Positions 35,331 to 44,073 of a DNA stretch of 64,000 nucleotides are shown one piece after another. The translations under genes were made by a program, and so were the position numbers. The stretch is from Mesorhizobium sp. (lineage in GTDB: Bacteria; Pseudomonadota; Alphaproteobacteria; Rhizobiales; Rhizobiaceae), in contig NZ_JAFKIC010000110.1 in assembly GCF_017306585.1 (NCBI RefSeq), positions 1 to 64,000 of the forward strand. Reading direction: 5' to 3'. The stretch's first letter is position 1. Each line of letters starts with the position of its first letter. The notes below the pieces were generated by a model, which saw only the letters and a list, made by a program, of their open reading frames with translations, searched no databases and was not told the DNA's origin.

Positions 35331-36491
35331 TCACAGGCCGAACTCCTTACGGATCGCGGCGCTGTGTTCGCCGATGCGCGGCGCGGCGCGGTCGACCTTG
35401 GCCCTGGTGCCGTCGACCCTCAGCGGCGAGCTGGTGGTGAGGATCGACACGTCGTCCTCGCGCGTCACTGTCTGCAGCATGTCGAGCGCCTGAAAACCTT
35501 CGCTGGCCAGCATTTCGGGCCAGGTCAGCACCTTGGCGCACCAGATATCGGCGGGTTCGAGAATGGCCAGCCATTCGTCGATGGTTCTCGTCGCGATCCG
35601 TTGCGCAATGATCGCCTTGATGTCGTCGCGCGCGGTGAACCATGTCGCCGGCTTGTCGCGATAGGGCGCTAGCTCGTCGAGCGACAGAAGGTCGGCGAGC
35701 TTCGGGATCGGCGTCATGGCGATGGCCAGATACCCGTCTTTGGCCGGGTAGACGCCGTAAGGCGCCGAGAGATAGGCATGCGCGCTACGAAAGCTCGAGC
35801 GGCGCGGCAGCCGGCGGCCGTCATTGAGATGGGTCGTCAGCACCTCGAACTGGGAGTCGACCAGCGCCTCCAGCAGGCTGGTCTCGATATGGCTGCCCTG
35901 GCCGGTGATGCCGCGTCGCACCAGCGCGGCCAGAATGCCCTGCGCGCAGGCCGCGCCCGCCAGCATGTCGCCGATGGCAAGGCCGAACGGCACCGGCCCC
36001 TGGTCCTCATCGCCGTTCAGCCACATCACGCCCGAGCGCGACTGCGCCAGGAGATCCTGGCCGGGGCGCTTGACCCATGGCCCGTCCTCGCCATAGCCGC
36101 TGATCGAGGCATAGACCAGGCGCGGATTGATCTTGCGCACGGTCTCATAGTCGAGGCCGAGCCGCTCGATGACGCCGGGCCGGAAATTCTGGATCAGCAC
36201 ATCGGCCTTGACGAGCAGGCCGCGCAACGCTTCGACATCGGCCTCGTTCTTGAGGTCAATGGCAAGGCTCTCCTTGGCCCGGTTGATGGCATGGAAGATG
36301 GTGGAATCACCGCCGATCTCGGTGTCGCTGAGATAGAGCCGGCGCGACAGGTCGCCGCCGTCCGGCCGCTCGATCTTGATCACCCGCGCCCCGAGGTCGA
36401 GCAGCCTGAGCGAGCAATAGGGCCCCGACAGGAACTGGCTCATGTCGACGACGACGAGGCCGGCAAGCGGCAATTCGGTTGCTGCCGGCAT
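35331..36491 (-). CDS. CaiB/BaiF-family CoA transferase
   Basis: 386-aa family III CoA transferase, moving CoA between carboxylic acids. The N-terminal [39 protein letters not shown] is diagnostic; the catalytic Asp is expected in [13 protein letters not shown] (the position of formyl-CoA transferase D169). The start at 36491 (MPAATEL) is 2 bases after the upstream stop. Together with the following MaoC protein it implies a CoA-thioester pathway attached to a sugar-type importer. Substrate acid not identifiable. Confidence 0.9.
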   Translation of the reverse strand: MPAATELPLAGLVVVDMSQFLSGPYCSLRLLDLGARVIKIERPDGGDLSRRLYLSDTEIGGDSTIFHAINRAKESLAIDLKNEADVEALRGLLVKADVLIQNFRPGVIERLGLDYETVRKINPRLVYASISGYGEDGPWVKRPGQDLLAQSRSGVMWLNGDEDQGPVPFGLAIGDMLAGAACAQGILAALVRRGITGQGSHIETSLLEALVDSQFEVLTTHLNDGRRLPRRSSFRSAHAYLSAPYGVYPAKDGYLAIAMTPIPKLADLLSLDELAPYRDKPATWFTARDDIKAIIAQRIATRTIDEWLAILEPADIWCAKVLTWPEMLASEGFQALDMLQTVTREDDVSILTTSSPLRVDGTRAKVDRAAPRIGEHSAAIRKEFGL

Positions 36492-36493
36492 TC

Positions 36494-37045
36494 CTATTTC
36501 TCCGTCTTGCCGACGAAATCGGCAGGGTTGCGGTACTTCACCGTCTGCAGGTGCTCGCAATACAGGACGAGCTCGCCTTCGCCCTTGAACACTTCGTAGC
36601 TGGCGCGGATCAGCCCCATGTCCTTGTAGCGGGGCTTCTTGTCGAGGTTGGAACGGATCGAATAGATCGTGTCGCCGATGAAGACAGGCTTGATGAACCG
36701 GAGCCTGTCGTAGCCGTACGAAAAGGCGTTTATGCAGTTGGTCGCGACCAGCCCGAGGCCCGCTGAAAAGACGAACGCGCCTGCAATAAGCCGCTTGCCG
36801 AAAATGCCTTCGCTCTCGGCAAACATCTGGTCCTGCACATAGGGGTGGATGTCGAGCACCAGCGTGTTGAAGAGATGGCTGTCGCCCTCGGCCATCGTAC
36901 GGCGCAACGAGCGGATCTTCTGGCCGACGGGCCAGTCTTCATAAAACCAGTTCTCCGAATTCCAAACCGGCAGGGCGGCATGGTCTGCCGGCATGTTTTT
37001 CGGATGAGTGGAGGCGACGCCGACCGTGGGCGCGAACTCGTTCAT
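36494..37045 (-). CDS. MaoC-family (hot-dog) hydratase-like protein, second paralogue
   Basis: 183-aa hot-dog protein, first gene of the leftward operon. Core residues are [26 protein letters not shown] and the shared block [20 protein letters not shown] also present in 20276-20722. The canonical HG turn of hydratases is AG here (LIAGAFVF), so activity may differ. The N-terminal 35 residues are extra compared with the shorter paralogue. Probably acts on the CoA ester made by the adjacent CaiB protein. Confidence 0.85.
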   Translation of the reverse strand: MNEFAPTVGVASTHPKNMPADHAALPVWNSENWFYEDWPVGQKIRSLRRTMAEGDSHLFNTLVLDIHPYVQDQMFAESEGIFGKRLIAGAFVFSAGLGLVATNCINAFSYGYDRLRFIKPVFIGDTIYSIRSNLDKKPRYKDMGLIRASYEVFKGEGELVLYCEHLQTVKYRNPADFVGKTEK

Positions 37046-37243
37046 GGCTGGATCAGCCCGTGCTGTGGGAGGTCCCGGTCGACGATTTTCGCACGCATCG
37101 AAGCGTCTAATTGCACGACGTCTCCTCCCGTCAATCTTCTTTTATAAATACTATTTTCACATATGGGGTTGCGTTGCAAGCGAGGACAGGCGAAATTTTG
37201 GCTGCCTCGCCGCACCGAATGCCGGCGGGCAAGGGAGGAAAAT
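37046..37243. promoter_or_regulatory. Divergent MaoC-operon/lactonase promoter region
   Basis: 198-base gap between the leftward MaoC/CaiB/CUT2 operon and the rightward lactonase gene. The stretch 37137-37170 is A+T-rich (TTTATAAATACTATTTTCAC), the likely promoter core. No regulator gene is adjacent, and no convincing palindrome was found. Confidence 0.5.
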
Positions 37244-38341
37244 ATGAGCGAAGCCTGTCTGGTCTTTGTCGGCAGCCTGAACCGGGAGGCGCCTTATTTT
37301 CAGGGCGCGCGGGGCGTCGGCCTCGGCGTCTACAGTTTCGACGAGCAGGCGCTCGAGATCGGAAAATTGGTCGAGACCAGTGACATCGACAATCCGACTT
37401 TCCTGTCGGTGACGCCGGACGGCTCGCGCATCTACGCCAATTCGGAAGTGTTTTCCTGGCGCGAGGGGACAGTCTCTGCCTACAGCTTCGATCGGCGTTC
37501 GCGCGCGCTCGCCTATCTGAACAAGCAGCCTTCGCTCGGCAGCATCACCGCCCACAACACCATCACGCGCGACGGCACGAAATTGCTGGTCGCCAATTAC
37601 GGCATGGGCGAGGGCGGTCCTGATCGCGCCGTGGCGGTCTTTGGTTTCGACAAGGATGGCGCCTTGTCGGCTCCGCTGGCCAGCGTTGCGCACAAGGGCT
37701 CCGGTGCCAACGCGGCACGGCAGGAACGTTCGCACGCCCACAGCGTCACCGAAACCATCGCGGGCGGAACGGCTGTCGTCGCCGATCTCGGCATCGACCG
37801 GCTGGTGTCCTACCGGATCGGGCAGGATGGCAGCCTCGCCAGGCTTGCCGAATCCGCGATGCCGGCCGGCGCCGGTCCGCGCCATCTGGCGCTCCATCCG
37901 AACGGACGCTTCGTCTTCGTCATGAACGAATTGGATTCGACAATCGTGTCGATGGCGCTCGACGACTCCACCGGCGAGCTATCGATCCTTGATGTGAAGC
38001 CGGCGGTTCCGGCCGAGGCGCGCGACAGCAACCATTGCGCCGATATCCAGATCTCGCCGGACGGGCGTTTCGTCTACGGTTCCAACCGGGGCCACGACAG
38101 TGTCGTTATCATGGCCGTTGACCAGGGCACCGGCGCGTTGAGCCTCGTCGGCTATGTCCCCTGCGGAGGCGCCACGCCGCGCAATCTGGCGCTGACGCCG
38201 TCGGGCGGTCACCTGTTCTCGGCCAACCAGAATGCCGACCGCATCTCGATTTTCGCCCGCGACGCTGGCAGCGGTAAGCTGGCCGACACCGGTCGTGCCA
38301 TCGAAATCGGCACGCCGATGTGCGTCAAGATCGTGCGCTGA
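37244..38341 (+). CDS. Lactonase family protein (7-bladed beta-propeller, PF10282)
   Basis: 365 aa, homologous to 6-phosphogluconolactonase (Pgl type) and muconate-cycloisomerase-fold lactonases. Repeated blade motifs are visible: PTFLSVTPDGSRIYANSE, GPRHLALHPNGRFVFVMNE, CADIQISPDGRFVYGSNRG and PRNLALTPSGGHLFSANQN. ATG 37244 has AGGGAGGAAA upstream; the frame is open further up without family similarity. No signal peptide, so cytosolic. Divergent from the CUT2/CoA operon, it may open a sugar lactone produced by that pathway; inferred. Confidence 0.9.
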   Translation: MSEACLVFVGSLNREAPYFQGARGVGLGVYSFDEQALEIGKLVETSDIDNPTFLSVTPDGSRIYANSEVFSWREGTVSAYSFDRRSRALAYLNKQPSLGSITAHNTITRDGTKLLVANYGMGEGGPDRAVAVFGFDKDGALSAPLASVAHKGSGANAARQERSHAHSVTETIAGGTAVVADLGIDRLVSYRIGQDGSLARLAESAMPAGAGPRHLALHPNGRFVFVMNELDSTIVSMALDDSTGELSILDVKPAVPAEARDSNHCADIQISPDGRFVYGSNRGHDSVVIMAVDQGTGALSLVGYVPCGGATPRNLALTPSGGHLFSANQNADRISIFARDAGSGKLADTGRAIEIGTPMCVKIVR

Positions 38342-38365
38342 GGCACCAAGCGGGAATGGCCGGCC

Positions 38366-39358
38366 TCAGGCCTGCTGGATCGCCGAGAGCTTCCAGTCCG
38401 AACCATTCTGGCGTGTGAACGTCCACAGTTCGGTCGTCTCTGTCGGATGCTCCTCGTCGCCATCGACGATCTTGCCGGTGGCCCGCTCGCGCGTCACGTC
38501 GCGGGATTCGTAGCGCAATGCCGCCGTGGCATAGTCGCGGTCATCCTCGCGCCAGCTCTCCGCTATGTCTGCCTGCAGCAGACTGATATCGGAGACCTCG
38601 TTCCTGACACCTTTCTGGGCATTGTCGGCCAGCTCTTCGGACAGATAGGACACCATCTCCGGTGTCACCGCACGGCGCAGCGCGGCATGATCCTCGCGCC
38701 CGAAGGCTTCCTGTACGTCTGTCAGCAATTGCTGGAACGCGTCGAGGTCGCTCTGGGCCAGTTTGATCTCTTCCGAGCCGGCAGCCGGAGCACCACCGCC
38801 CGAACCGCCGCCGAAGCCCGGTATCGTGAAGGAACCTGCTTTGCTCGCCTCGGGCTGCTCCGTTGCGCGGTTCTCGAATCGCGAAGCCTGCCCGATGCCG
38901 GCGCCGGCGAGCGCTGGCTCAGCGCCGCGCGCGGATTGCGACCGGAAGAACCTGATGGCCAGCATGATCGCGCCACCGATGAGCAGGGCCTGAAGCAGGA
39001 AGCCGAACATCCCGGCCAGGCCGCCGAAGCCCTGGCCCAGGAGCAGGCCGATCAGGCCGCCGATCAGCAGGCCGCGCATCATGGTTCCGCCGAAGCCGCT
39101 CATGAAGCCGGGCCTCTGCGGGCTGGCTTGCGGCTGTCGGGCAGCAGCGTTGACACCGGTGTTGGGCGTCATCGAACGCTCGACCGGCGCGGTCGGCGCG
39201 GGCGCGGTCCGGGTCGGCGGCGCCGACTGGAACGTGCGCGTGCCGCGGCTGCCGAAACTTCCGCCGCGCCGCGCCTCCGCATGATCGATCGCCACCATGG
39301 AGAACGCCAGGAAAAGCCCTGCGAACAGGGTGGCAAATCGGCTTGTGCGGGAAAGCAT
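38366..39358 (-). CDS. Tim44-like domain protein, membrane-anchored
   Basis: 330 aa. Signal-like N-terminus (MLSRTSRFATLFAGLFLAFSM), an Arg/Gly and Pro/Ala-rich spacer (30-85), two Gly-rich membrane segments (GLLIGGLIGLLLGQGFGGLAGMFGFLLQALLIGGAIML, about 94-132), another linker, and a C-terminal Tim44-like (TIM44/Mrp-L45) domain from about 195 (LDAFQQLLTDVQEAFGREDHAALRRAVTPEMVSYL). Convergent with the lactonase gene (24 bases). Function in bacteria is unclear; membrane-protein-associated role likely. Confidence 0.88.
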   Translation of the reverse strand: MLSRTSRFATLFAGLFLAFSMVAIDHAEARRGGSFGSRGTRTFQSAPPTRTAPAPTAPVERSMTPNTGVNAAARQPQASPQRPGFMSGFGGTMMRGLLIGGLIGLLLGQGFGGLAGMFGFLLQALLIGGAIMLAIRFFRSQSARGAEPALAGAGIGQASRFENRATEQPEASKAGSFTIPGFGGGSGGGAPAAGSEEIKLAQSDLDAFQQLLTDVQEAFGREDHAALRRAVTPEMVSYLSEELADNAQKGVRNEVSDISLLQADIAESWREDDRDYATAALRYESRDVTRERATGKIVDGDEEHPTETTELWTFTRQNGSDWKLSAIQQA

Positions 39359-39432
39359 CGGAGATGGACCTTTATCGGCTGTGGTTTCGGGATTTATCGA
39401 CAGGCATTGGCCCGTTGCCGGGCGTCACACCG

Positions 39433-39738
39433 TCAATCGAACAGTTCTTCGAAGAATGATTTCTTCCGTTTCGGATAGCGGTGGCCATGCGAGCGCGAAT
39501 AGTCGTCATCGCGGCTCTGGCTCTGGGCATGGTGCGGCTGGGCGTATGCTGGCGGCTGTGCCTGCGGCGGGGGCGGCGCTTCCTTGGCCGATCGTTCGAT
39601 GATCTTGTCGAGTTCGCCTCGGTCAAGCCAGACGCCACGGCACTGCGGGCAGTAGTCGATCTCGATGCCCTCGCGTTCGCTCATCACGAGCGCGACGCGA
39701 CAGGAAGGGCAAACCAGACCAAGCAGGGAAGATGTCAT
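39433..39738 (-). CDS. zf-TFIIB zinc-ribbon protein
   Basis: 101-aa protein with a zinc ribbon CPSC...CPQC in the first 45 residues, followed by GVWLDRGELDKII characteristic of zf-TFIIB (PF13453). The rest is Pro/Gln-rich, then a basic tail HGHRYPKRKKSFFEELFD. Start 39738 (MTSSLLG) is preferred because the longer frame adds an unconserved stretch; 74 bases separate it from the Tim44-like gene. Role unknown; probably nucleic-acid or metal related. Confidence 0.85.
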   Translation of the reverse strand: MTSSLLGLVCPSCRVALVMSEREGIEIDYCPQCRGVWLDRGELDKIIERSAKEAPPPPQAQPPAYAQPHHAQSQSRDDDYSRSHGHRYPKRKKSFFEELFD

Positions 39739-39997
39739 GCGGGGCTCCAAACCAGAATGTGAGCCCGCCTGACCGAAAACGATGGAAACGGGCCCGTTAT
39801 AGCGGTCCGACATCACGGTCGCCCGGAGGCGACAGTCAGAGGGGCCCGGCCCGCAACCCGGAGTTAGGAACGCGCAGCCGGGCCTTCAAGGGCGATACTG
39901 CCCGCAAGGATTATTTATTTCCCGGATCGTCACCACGATCCCGGATCGTCACCACGATCCCGGATCGTCGCTACGATTTCAGATCGTCACCACGATC
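39739..39997. other. 259-base gap with tandem repeats
   Basis: Non-coding region between the quinone-oxidoreductase stop and the zf-TFIIB start (both leftward). Its right part (39922-39997) is filled with the 19-bp tandem repeat listed separately; the left part carries the zf-TFIIB promoter region, with an A+T-rich TTATTTATTT at 39911-39920. No further gene seen. Confidence 0.6.
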
Positions 39998-40016
39998 TCA
40001 GATCGTCACTACGATC
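39922..40016. repeat. Five tandem 19-bp hairpin units spanning a stop codon
   Basis: Five contiguous 19-bp units: CCGGATCGTCACCACGATC twice (39922-39940, 39941-39959), a diverged copy (39960-39978), then two copies beginning TCA (39979-39997, 39998-40016). Each unit has a GATCGT / ACGATC inverted repeat with a 4-base loop, though the right arm is damaged in unit 3. The last unit is the end of the quinone-oxidoreductase gene itself, including its stop (TCA on this strand), so the array looks like an expansion of the gene's 3' end. A row of hairpins is likely to act as transcript end or stabiliser. Confidence 0.85.
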
Positions 40017-40987
40017 TTCCCGAACTGCTCGTTCGATTCGAGATAGCGATGCGCCTCGACGATCTGGTCGAAGCTGAAAACCCTGTCGATGATCGGTTTC
40101 AGCGCTCCGGCCTCGAGACCCCTTAGGATAAACGCCTTGGCGGCTTCCAGCTTAACCGGATCGCCGGTGATCTCGTGGACGAGGTAGCCGCGCAGCGTCA
40201 GCGTTTTGCCGAGTACGGCGCCCAACGGGAACGGCGTCGGCTCACGGCTGAGGCCGCCATACTCGATCAGAATGCCGCCGCGCGACATCGCCGCCGTCAG
40301 CGGTTCGAAGATCGGCCCGCCGATCGCGTCCAGCACGACGCGCACGCCCCGATCTCCAGCGATTTTGCTCAGCCTTGTGGCAAGATCCTCCTCGGCCAGG
40401 ACCACGACTTCCGCCGCCCCGGCGTCCAGCAGGGCCTGCTTCTTCGCCGATGTCCGCGTCACCGCGATCGCCGTCGCGCCGACGCTGTTGGCGATCTGGA
40501 TCGCCGCGAGCCCGACGCTGCTTGAGGCGGCGGTGATGATGACGAAGTCCTCTGGGCGCAGCTCGGCTATATCGATCAGCGCGCCATAGGCGGTGAGATA
40601 CTGCATCCACAGCGCGGCCGCGGTCTGCCAGTCGAGCGAAGGCGGGTGCTTGACGACGAACGCGGCGGGATATGTGACAAGCTCGCCATAGGCCGGCCAG
40701 CGGACCATCGATTGCGGCGGGATGACGCTGACGGCATCGCCCGGCGCAAGGGTCACTACACCTTCTCCCACCGCCTCGATGACACCGGCCGCCTCCAGGC
40801 CAAGCCCGGAGGGCAGGGCGGGAGTCTCGATATAGGCGCCGGCGCGCAGCAGCGCTTCGGCCCGATTGAGGCCGAGCGCCCTGACGCGGATCTGGACTTC
40901 GCCTGGACCGGGCGAGGGAAGGTCGACATGCTCGATACGCAAGACCTCGGGACCACCATGCTGGTGGAAGCGGACTACACGCGCCAT
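39998..40987 (-). CDS. Zinc-type alcohol dehydrogenase/NADPH:quinone oxidoreductase family protein
   Basis: 329-aa MDR-family enzyme. GroES-like domain (1-120, with GLNRAEALLRAGAY and GLEAAGVIEAVGEGV) then a Rossmann domain with ITAASSSVGLAAIQIANSVGA, VLDAIGGP and the late KIVVTI end. Catalytic zinc ligands of true alcohol dehydrogenases are not evident, pointing to a quinone oxidoreductase-like reductase. Divergent from the LysR gene at 41090. Its last 19 bases are the founding unit of the tandem repeat. Confidence 0.87.
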   Translation of the reverse strand: MARVVRFHQHGGPEVLRIEHVDLPSPGPGEVQIRVRALGLNRAEALLRAGAYIETPALPSGLGLEAAGVIEAVGEGVVTLAPGDAVSVIPPQSMVRWPAYGELVTYPAAFVVKHPPSLDWQTAAALWMQYLTAYGALIDIAELRPEDFVIITAASSSVGLAAIQIANSVGATAIAVTRTSAKKQALLDAGAAEVVVLAEEDLATRLSKIAGDRGVRVVLDAIGGPIFEPLTAAMSRGGILIEYGGLSREPTPFPLGAVLGKTLTLRGYLVHEITGDPVKLEAAKAFILRGLEAGALKPIIDRVFSFDQIVEAHRYLESNEQFGKIVVTI

Positions 40988-41089
40988 TCGGGTTACTCCA
41001 AATCATTTGAACCGAATGAGCTATGAAGCTGGCCCCTTCAGCGATAAATGGCTGTGTAGATAGAACAGTAGAAACCAAAGGTTTTGAAT

Positions 41090-41992
41090 ATGGATCGGCT
41101 GGAGAGCATGGCCGTGTTCGTCAGGGCGGTCGACCTCGGTTCCTTCGCGGCGGCTGCGGTCGCCCTTGATTTGTCCGGGCCGATGGTCGGCAAGCATGTC
41201 CGCTCTCTGGAAGAGCGGTTGGGTGTGCGGCTCATCAACCGCACCACGCGTCGCCAGAGCCTGACGGATTTCGGCCGCGCCTATTATGAACGCTGCCGGA
41301 TCGTGCTGGCCGAGGCCGAGGCAGCCGACGCGCTCGCCGCCGATCAGCTTTCTCAACCTCGCGGAAAACTGCGCGTCACCATGCCGGCGCATTTCGGCCG
41401 CCACTGTATCACGCCGGTGCTGCTGAAGCTCGCGCGGCAATATCCGATGCTGGAACTGGACCTGTCGCTCAACGACCGTTTTGCCGATCTCGCCGAGGAC
41501 GGCTACGACCTTGCCATCCGCACCGGTGATCTGGAGGACAAGGCCGGTTTGATCGCGCGCCGCGTCGCGCGCCAGGACATGGTCGTCTGCGCCGCGCCCG
41601 CCTACGTGAAAACCCATGGGGAGCCGCGGCGGGTGGAACACCTCGCCGATCACCGCGCCATTGTCTATCGCCGGCTCGGCCAGGCCGTTCAGCCTTGGCT
41701 ATTTCCCGGGGAAACGAGCGCCGTGCAGCAGGTCGTGCCCAATGGACGCCTGCGGCTCGACGACCTCGACGCCATCGCCGATGCCGCCGTCGACGGCATG
41801 GGTGTCGCCTGGCTGCCCTGGTGGCTGGTTCGCGAGCGCGTCAAGGCCGGCACGTTGATGGCGTTGCTGCCGGACAAGCCGCGCTTTCCCTACGACTGCC
41901 ATGCGCTTTGGCTGCAGACGCCGCATTTGCCGCTCAAAGTCCGACTGGCGGTCGACGCGCTGGCCGCCGCCTTGCCGAAAATGATGGGGTGA
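41090..41992 (+). CDS. LysR-family transcriptional regulator
   Basis: 300 aa. Winged HTH (LGSFAAAAVALDLSGPMVGKHVRSLEERLGVRL, residues about 16-48), then a LysR_substrate domain of the CrgA/DmlR-like subgroup (RGKLRVTMPAHFGRHCITPVLLKL). ATG 41090 is chosen over an in-frame TTG two codons upstream (41084). Divergent from the oxidoreductase gene by 102 bases, which is its likely target. Convergent with the CocE gene by 6 bases. Confidence 0.9.
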   Translation: MDRLESMAVFVRAVDLGSFAAAAVALDLSGPMVGKHVRSLEERLGVRLINRTTRRQSLTDFGRAYYERCRIVLAEAEAADALAADQLSQPRGKLRVTMPAHFGRHCITPVLLKLARQYPMLELDLSLNDRFADLAEDGYDLAIRTGDLEDKAGLIARRVARQDMVVCAAPAYVKTHGEPRRVEHLADHRAIVYRRLGQAVQPWLFPGETSAVQQVVPNGRLRLDDLDAIADAAVDGMGVAWLPWWLVRERVKAGTLMALLPDKPRFPYDCHALWLQTPHLPLKVRLAVDALAAALPKMMG

Positions 41993-41998
41993 CGCCGC

Positions 41999-44026
41999 TC
42001 AGTTCAGGTCGCGCGGGTATTCCCGAACCTCTGTACGATCGACGACGATCTTGTCGCTGTCATGCGCGATGAGATGGGTTTCGATCCGCCAGACATCGCG
42101 CAGCGCGCGCACCGTCGCCTTGACCGAAACACGCGTCTGCCAGTCGCCCCGGCCAAAGGATTTTTCCCACGTGCAGGTGCCGACCGCCGAATTCGGATCG
42201 TCCGGGTGGATCGTGAACCGGTCGACATGCCTCGCCGAAAGCACCATGCCGGTGTGCGGATGGCGTACCGTGCCGGCGTCACTGACGACCTGGTAGACGG
42301 TCTCGCCGGTAACCTGGTCGGTCGAAACAGAGCGCTGGAAGCCGTCGCCCTTGGCAAGCACTTCCTGCTCCATGGGCGCAGCACTTTCCGCTCCCAGGAA
42401 AGCGCCGAGTGTTTCATCGACCGGCTGCGGCGCGCGCGCCGGCAGGATCAGCCGGCTGTCGCCGCAATGGATCGACAGCGTCGCCTGCTCGGCAGTGGGG
42501 AATACGATCGGCCAGTGCGATGTCGCCAGCGCCAGTCGGATGCGCTCGCCGGCCTCGAAACGCTGTCCGCAGCAGCGCAGCTTGACGCGAACCGTCTCCG
42601 CCTTGCCGGGCACCATCGGCTCGATGTCCAGGTCGCCATTGCGATGGCTGAGGTTGAGGATGCCATAGCTGACGCGCGAGGCAGCACCTTCGGGAAACAC
42701 CTGCGACAGCGTGGCGGAGAGCAGGGCGACGGGCTTGTCGGACGACAGCGTCACCTCGAATTCCGGAAAACCAAGGATTTCGATCGCCTCGGTCAGCGGC
42801 GCCGTCTCGAAGATCAGCGCATTGCCTTCCTCGGTCCGCTGGTCGACCGGCAGGGTCGGCATGACGCCATAGCCGCACCAGGCGCCGGATGAGAGGCCGG
42901 CAGTCTGCGGCGAAGAAATGGTGACCACCACGTCCTCGCCCCTGGTCTGCCTCAGTTCGTGTGGCGCAAGGTTCAGTACTGTCTCGCCGATGCCCGGACC
43001 GGGCCAGGAGGGCTCGGCCACCCATCGGCCCGGGCGCTGGTCATAAATCGCCGCCGGCCGCGCGGGGTCCTGGATCCAGGCGCGCAGCATCGGTTCGTCC
43101 GCGATGCCGGTGTCGATACCCTTCAGATATTGGTCCCACCAGCGCAGGCATTCCTGCAGGAAGCCCATGCGCGGGCCGGGCATGGCGAAGTGCGGGTATT
43201 TGTGCCCCCATGGGCCGATCAGGCCCTTGCGCGGACCGGGCAGGTTTTCCAGCATCCGGAAAATCGGGTTGGGATAGCCGTCGGCCCAGCCGCCGACCGC
43301 GTAGACCGGGATTTCGACATCGGCGTAGTCCTCGCAGATCGAGCCGTGCTTGTAGAAATCGTCGCGGCGCTGGTGCTCGAACCAGTCCTGCATCCAGATG
43401 CCGTTGCCGTTCAGCCTTTGCTCCCAGAGATCGCGCCAGCGGTCGCCGACGATCAGCGGGTCTGGCGGGGTCATGGCGATCGCCCAGGCGGTGGTTCCCC
43501 ACATCAGATTGTCGCACATCATCGCGCCGCCGAGATAATGCACGTCGTCATTGTAGCGGTCGTCCGTCGAGCATAGCGAGATGACGGCCTTCAGCGCCGG
43601 CGGCCGGCGGGCGGCGACCTGCAGCCCGTTGAAACCGCCCCAGCTGATGCCGATCATGCCTACGCTTCCCGAACACCAGGGTTGCGCCGCCAGCCATTCG
43701 ATGACGGCCAGGCAGTCGTCCTGCTCCTGTTTCAGATACTCGCCCTTGCAGAGTCCTTCGCTGTCGCCCGAGCCGCGCATGTCGACCCGCACGCCGGCAT
43801 AGCCGTGGCCGGCGAAATAGGGATGGGTCAGCGCATCGCGCTCCACCGTTCCGTCGCGCTTGCGGTAGGGCAGGTATTCGAGGATCGCCGGCACCGGATC
43901 GTTATCGGCGTCTTCCGGCAGCCAGACGCGTGCCGCGAGCTTCACGCCATCAGGCATCGGTATCCACAAATTCTCGATCTCGCGCACTTTGCGCGGGAAG
44001 TCGGTAACGACGCGGATATCTTGCAT
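41999..44026 (-). CDS. CocE/NonD-family serine hydrolase (S15-type)
   Basis: 675 aa. An alpha/beta-hydrolase domain with nucleophile elbow GISWGGFNGL, preceded by RVDMRGSGDSEG, is followed by a C-terminal jelly-roll (PF08530) from about 320. The family includes X-Pro dipeptidyl-peptidase relatives and cocaine or glutaryl-acylase esterases; no signal peptide, so cytosolic. Start 44026 (MQDIRVV) has GGAGCCACC upstream and is confirmed by conservation; the longer frame covers the intergenic gap. It is 47 bases after the ATPase gene on the same strand, so it may be the last gene of the peptide importer operon. Confidence 0.88.
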   Translation of the reverse strand: MQDIRVVTDFPRKVREIENLWIPMPDGVKLAARVWLPEDADNDPVPAILEYLPYRKRDGTVERDALTHPYFAGHGYAGVRVDMRGSGDSEGLCKGEYLKQEQDDCLAVIEWLAAQPWCSGSVGMIGISWGGFNGLQVAARRPPALKAVISLCSTDDRYNDDVHYLGGAMMCDNLMWGTTAWAIAMTPPDPLIVGDRWRDLWEQRLNGNGIWMQDWFEHQRRDDFYKHGSICEDYADVEIPVYAVGGWADGYPNPIFRMLENLPGPRKGLIGPWGHKYPHFAMPGPRMGFLQECLRWWDQYLKGIDTGIADEPMLRAWIQDPARPAAIYDQRPGRWVAEPSWPGPGIGETVLNLAPHELRQTRGEDVVVTISSPQTAGLSSGAWCGYGVMPTLPVDQRTEEGNALIFETAPLTEAIEILGFPEFEVTLSSDKPVALLSATLSQVFPEGAASRVSYGILNLSHRNGDLDIEPMVPGKAETVRVKLRCCGQRFEAGERIRLALATSHWPIVFPTAEQATLSIHCGDSRLILPARAPQPVDETLGAFLGAESAAPMEQEVLAKGDGFQRSVSTDQVTGETVYQVVSDAGTVRHPHTGMVLSARHVDRFTIHPDDPNSAVGTCTWEKSFGRGDWQTRVSVKATVRALRDVWRIETHLIAHDSDKIVVDRTEVREYPRDLN

Positions 44027-44073
44027 GGTGGCTCCTCTAACGCCCCGGCTGCGATCGGCGCCGGCGGTGATCC

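Noticed and set aside
39922..40016. CRISPR array
   Set aside because: Units are directly adjacent without spacers, only 19 bp, and one unit is part of a coding frame; no cas genes nearby.
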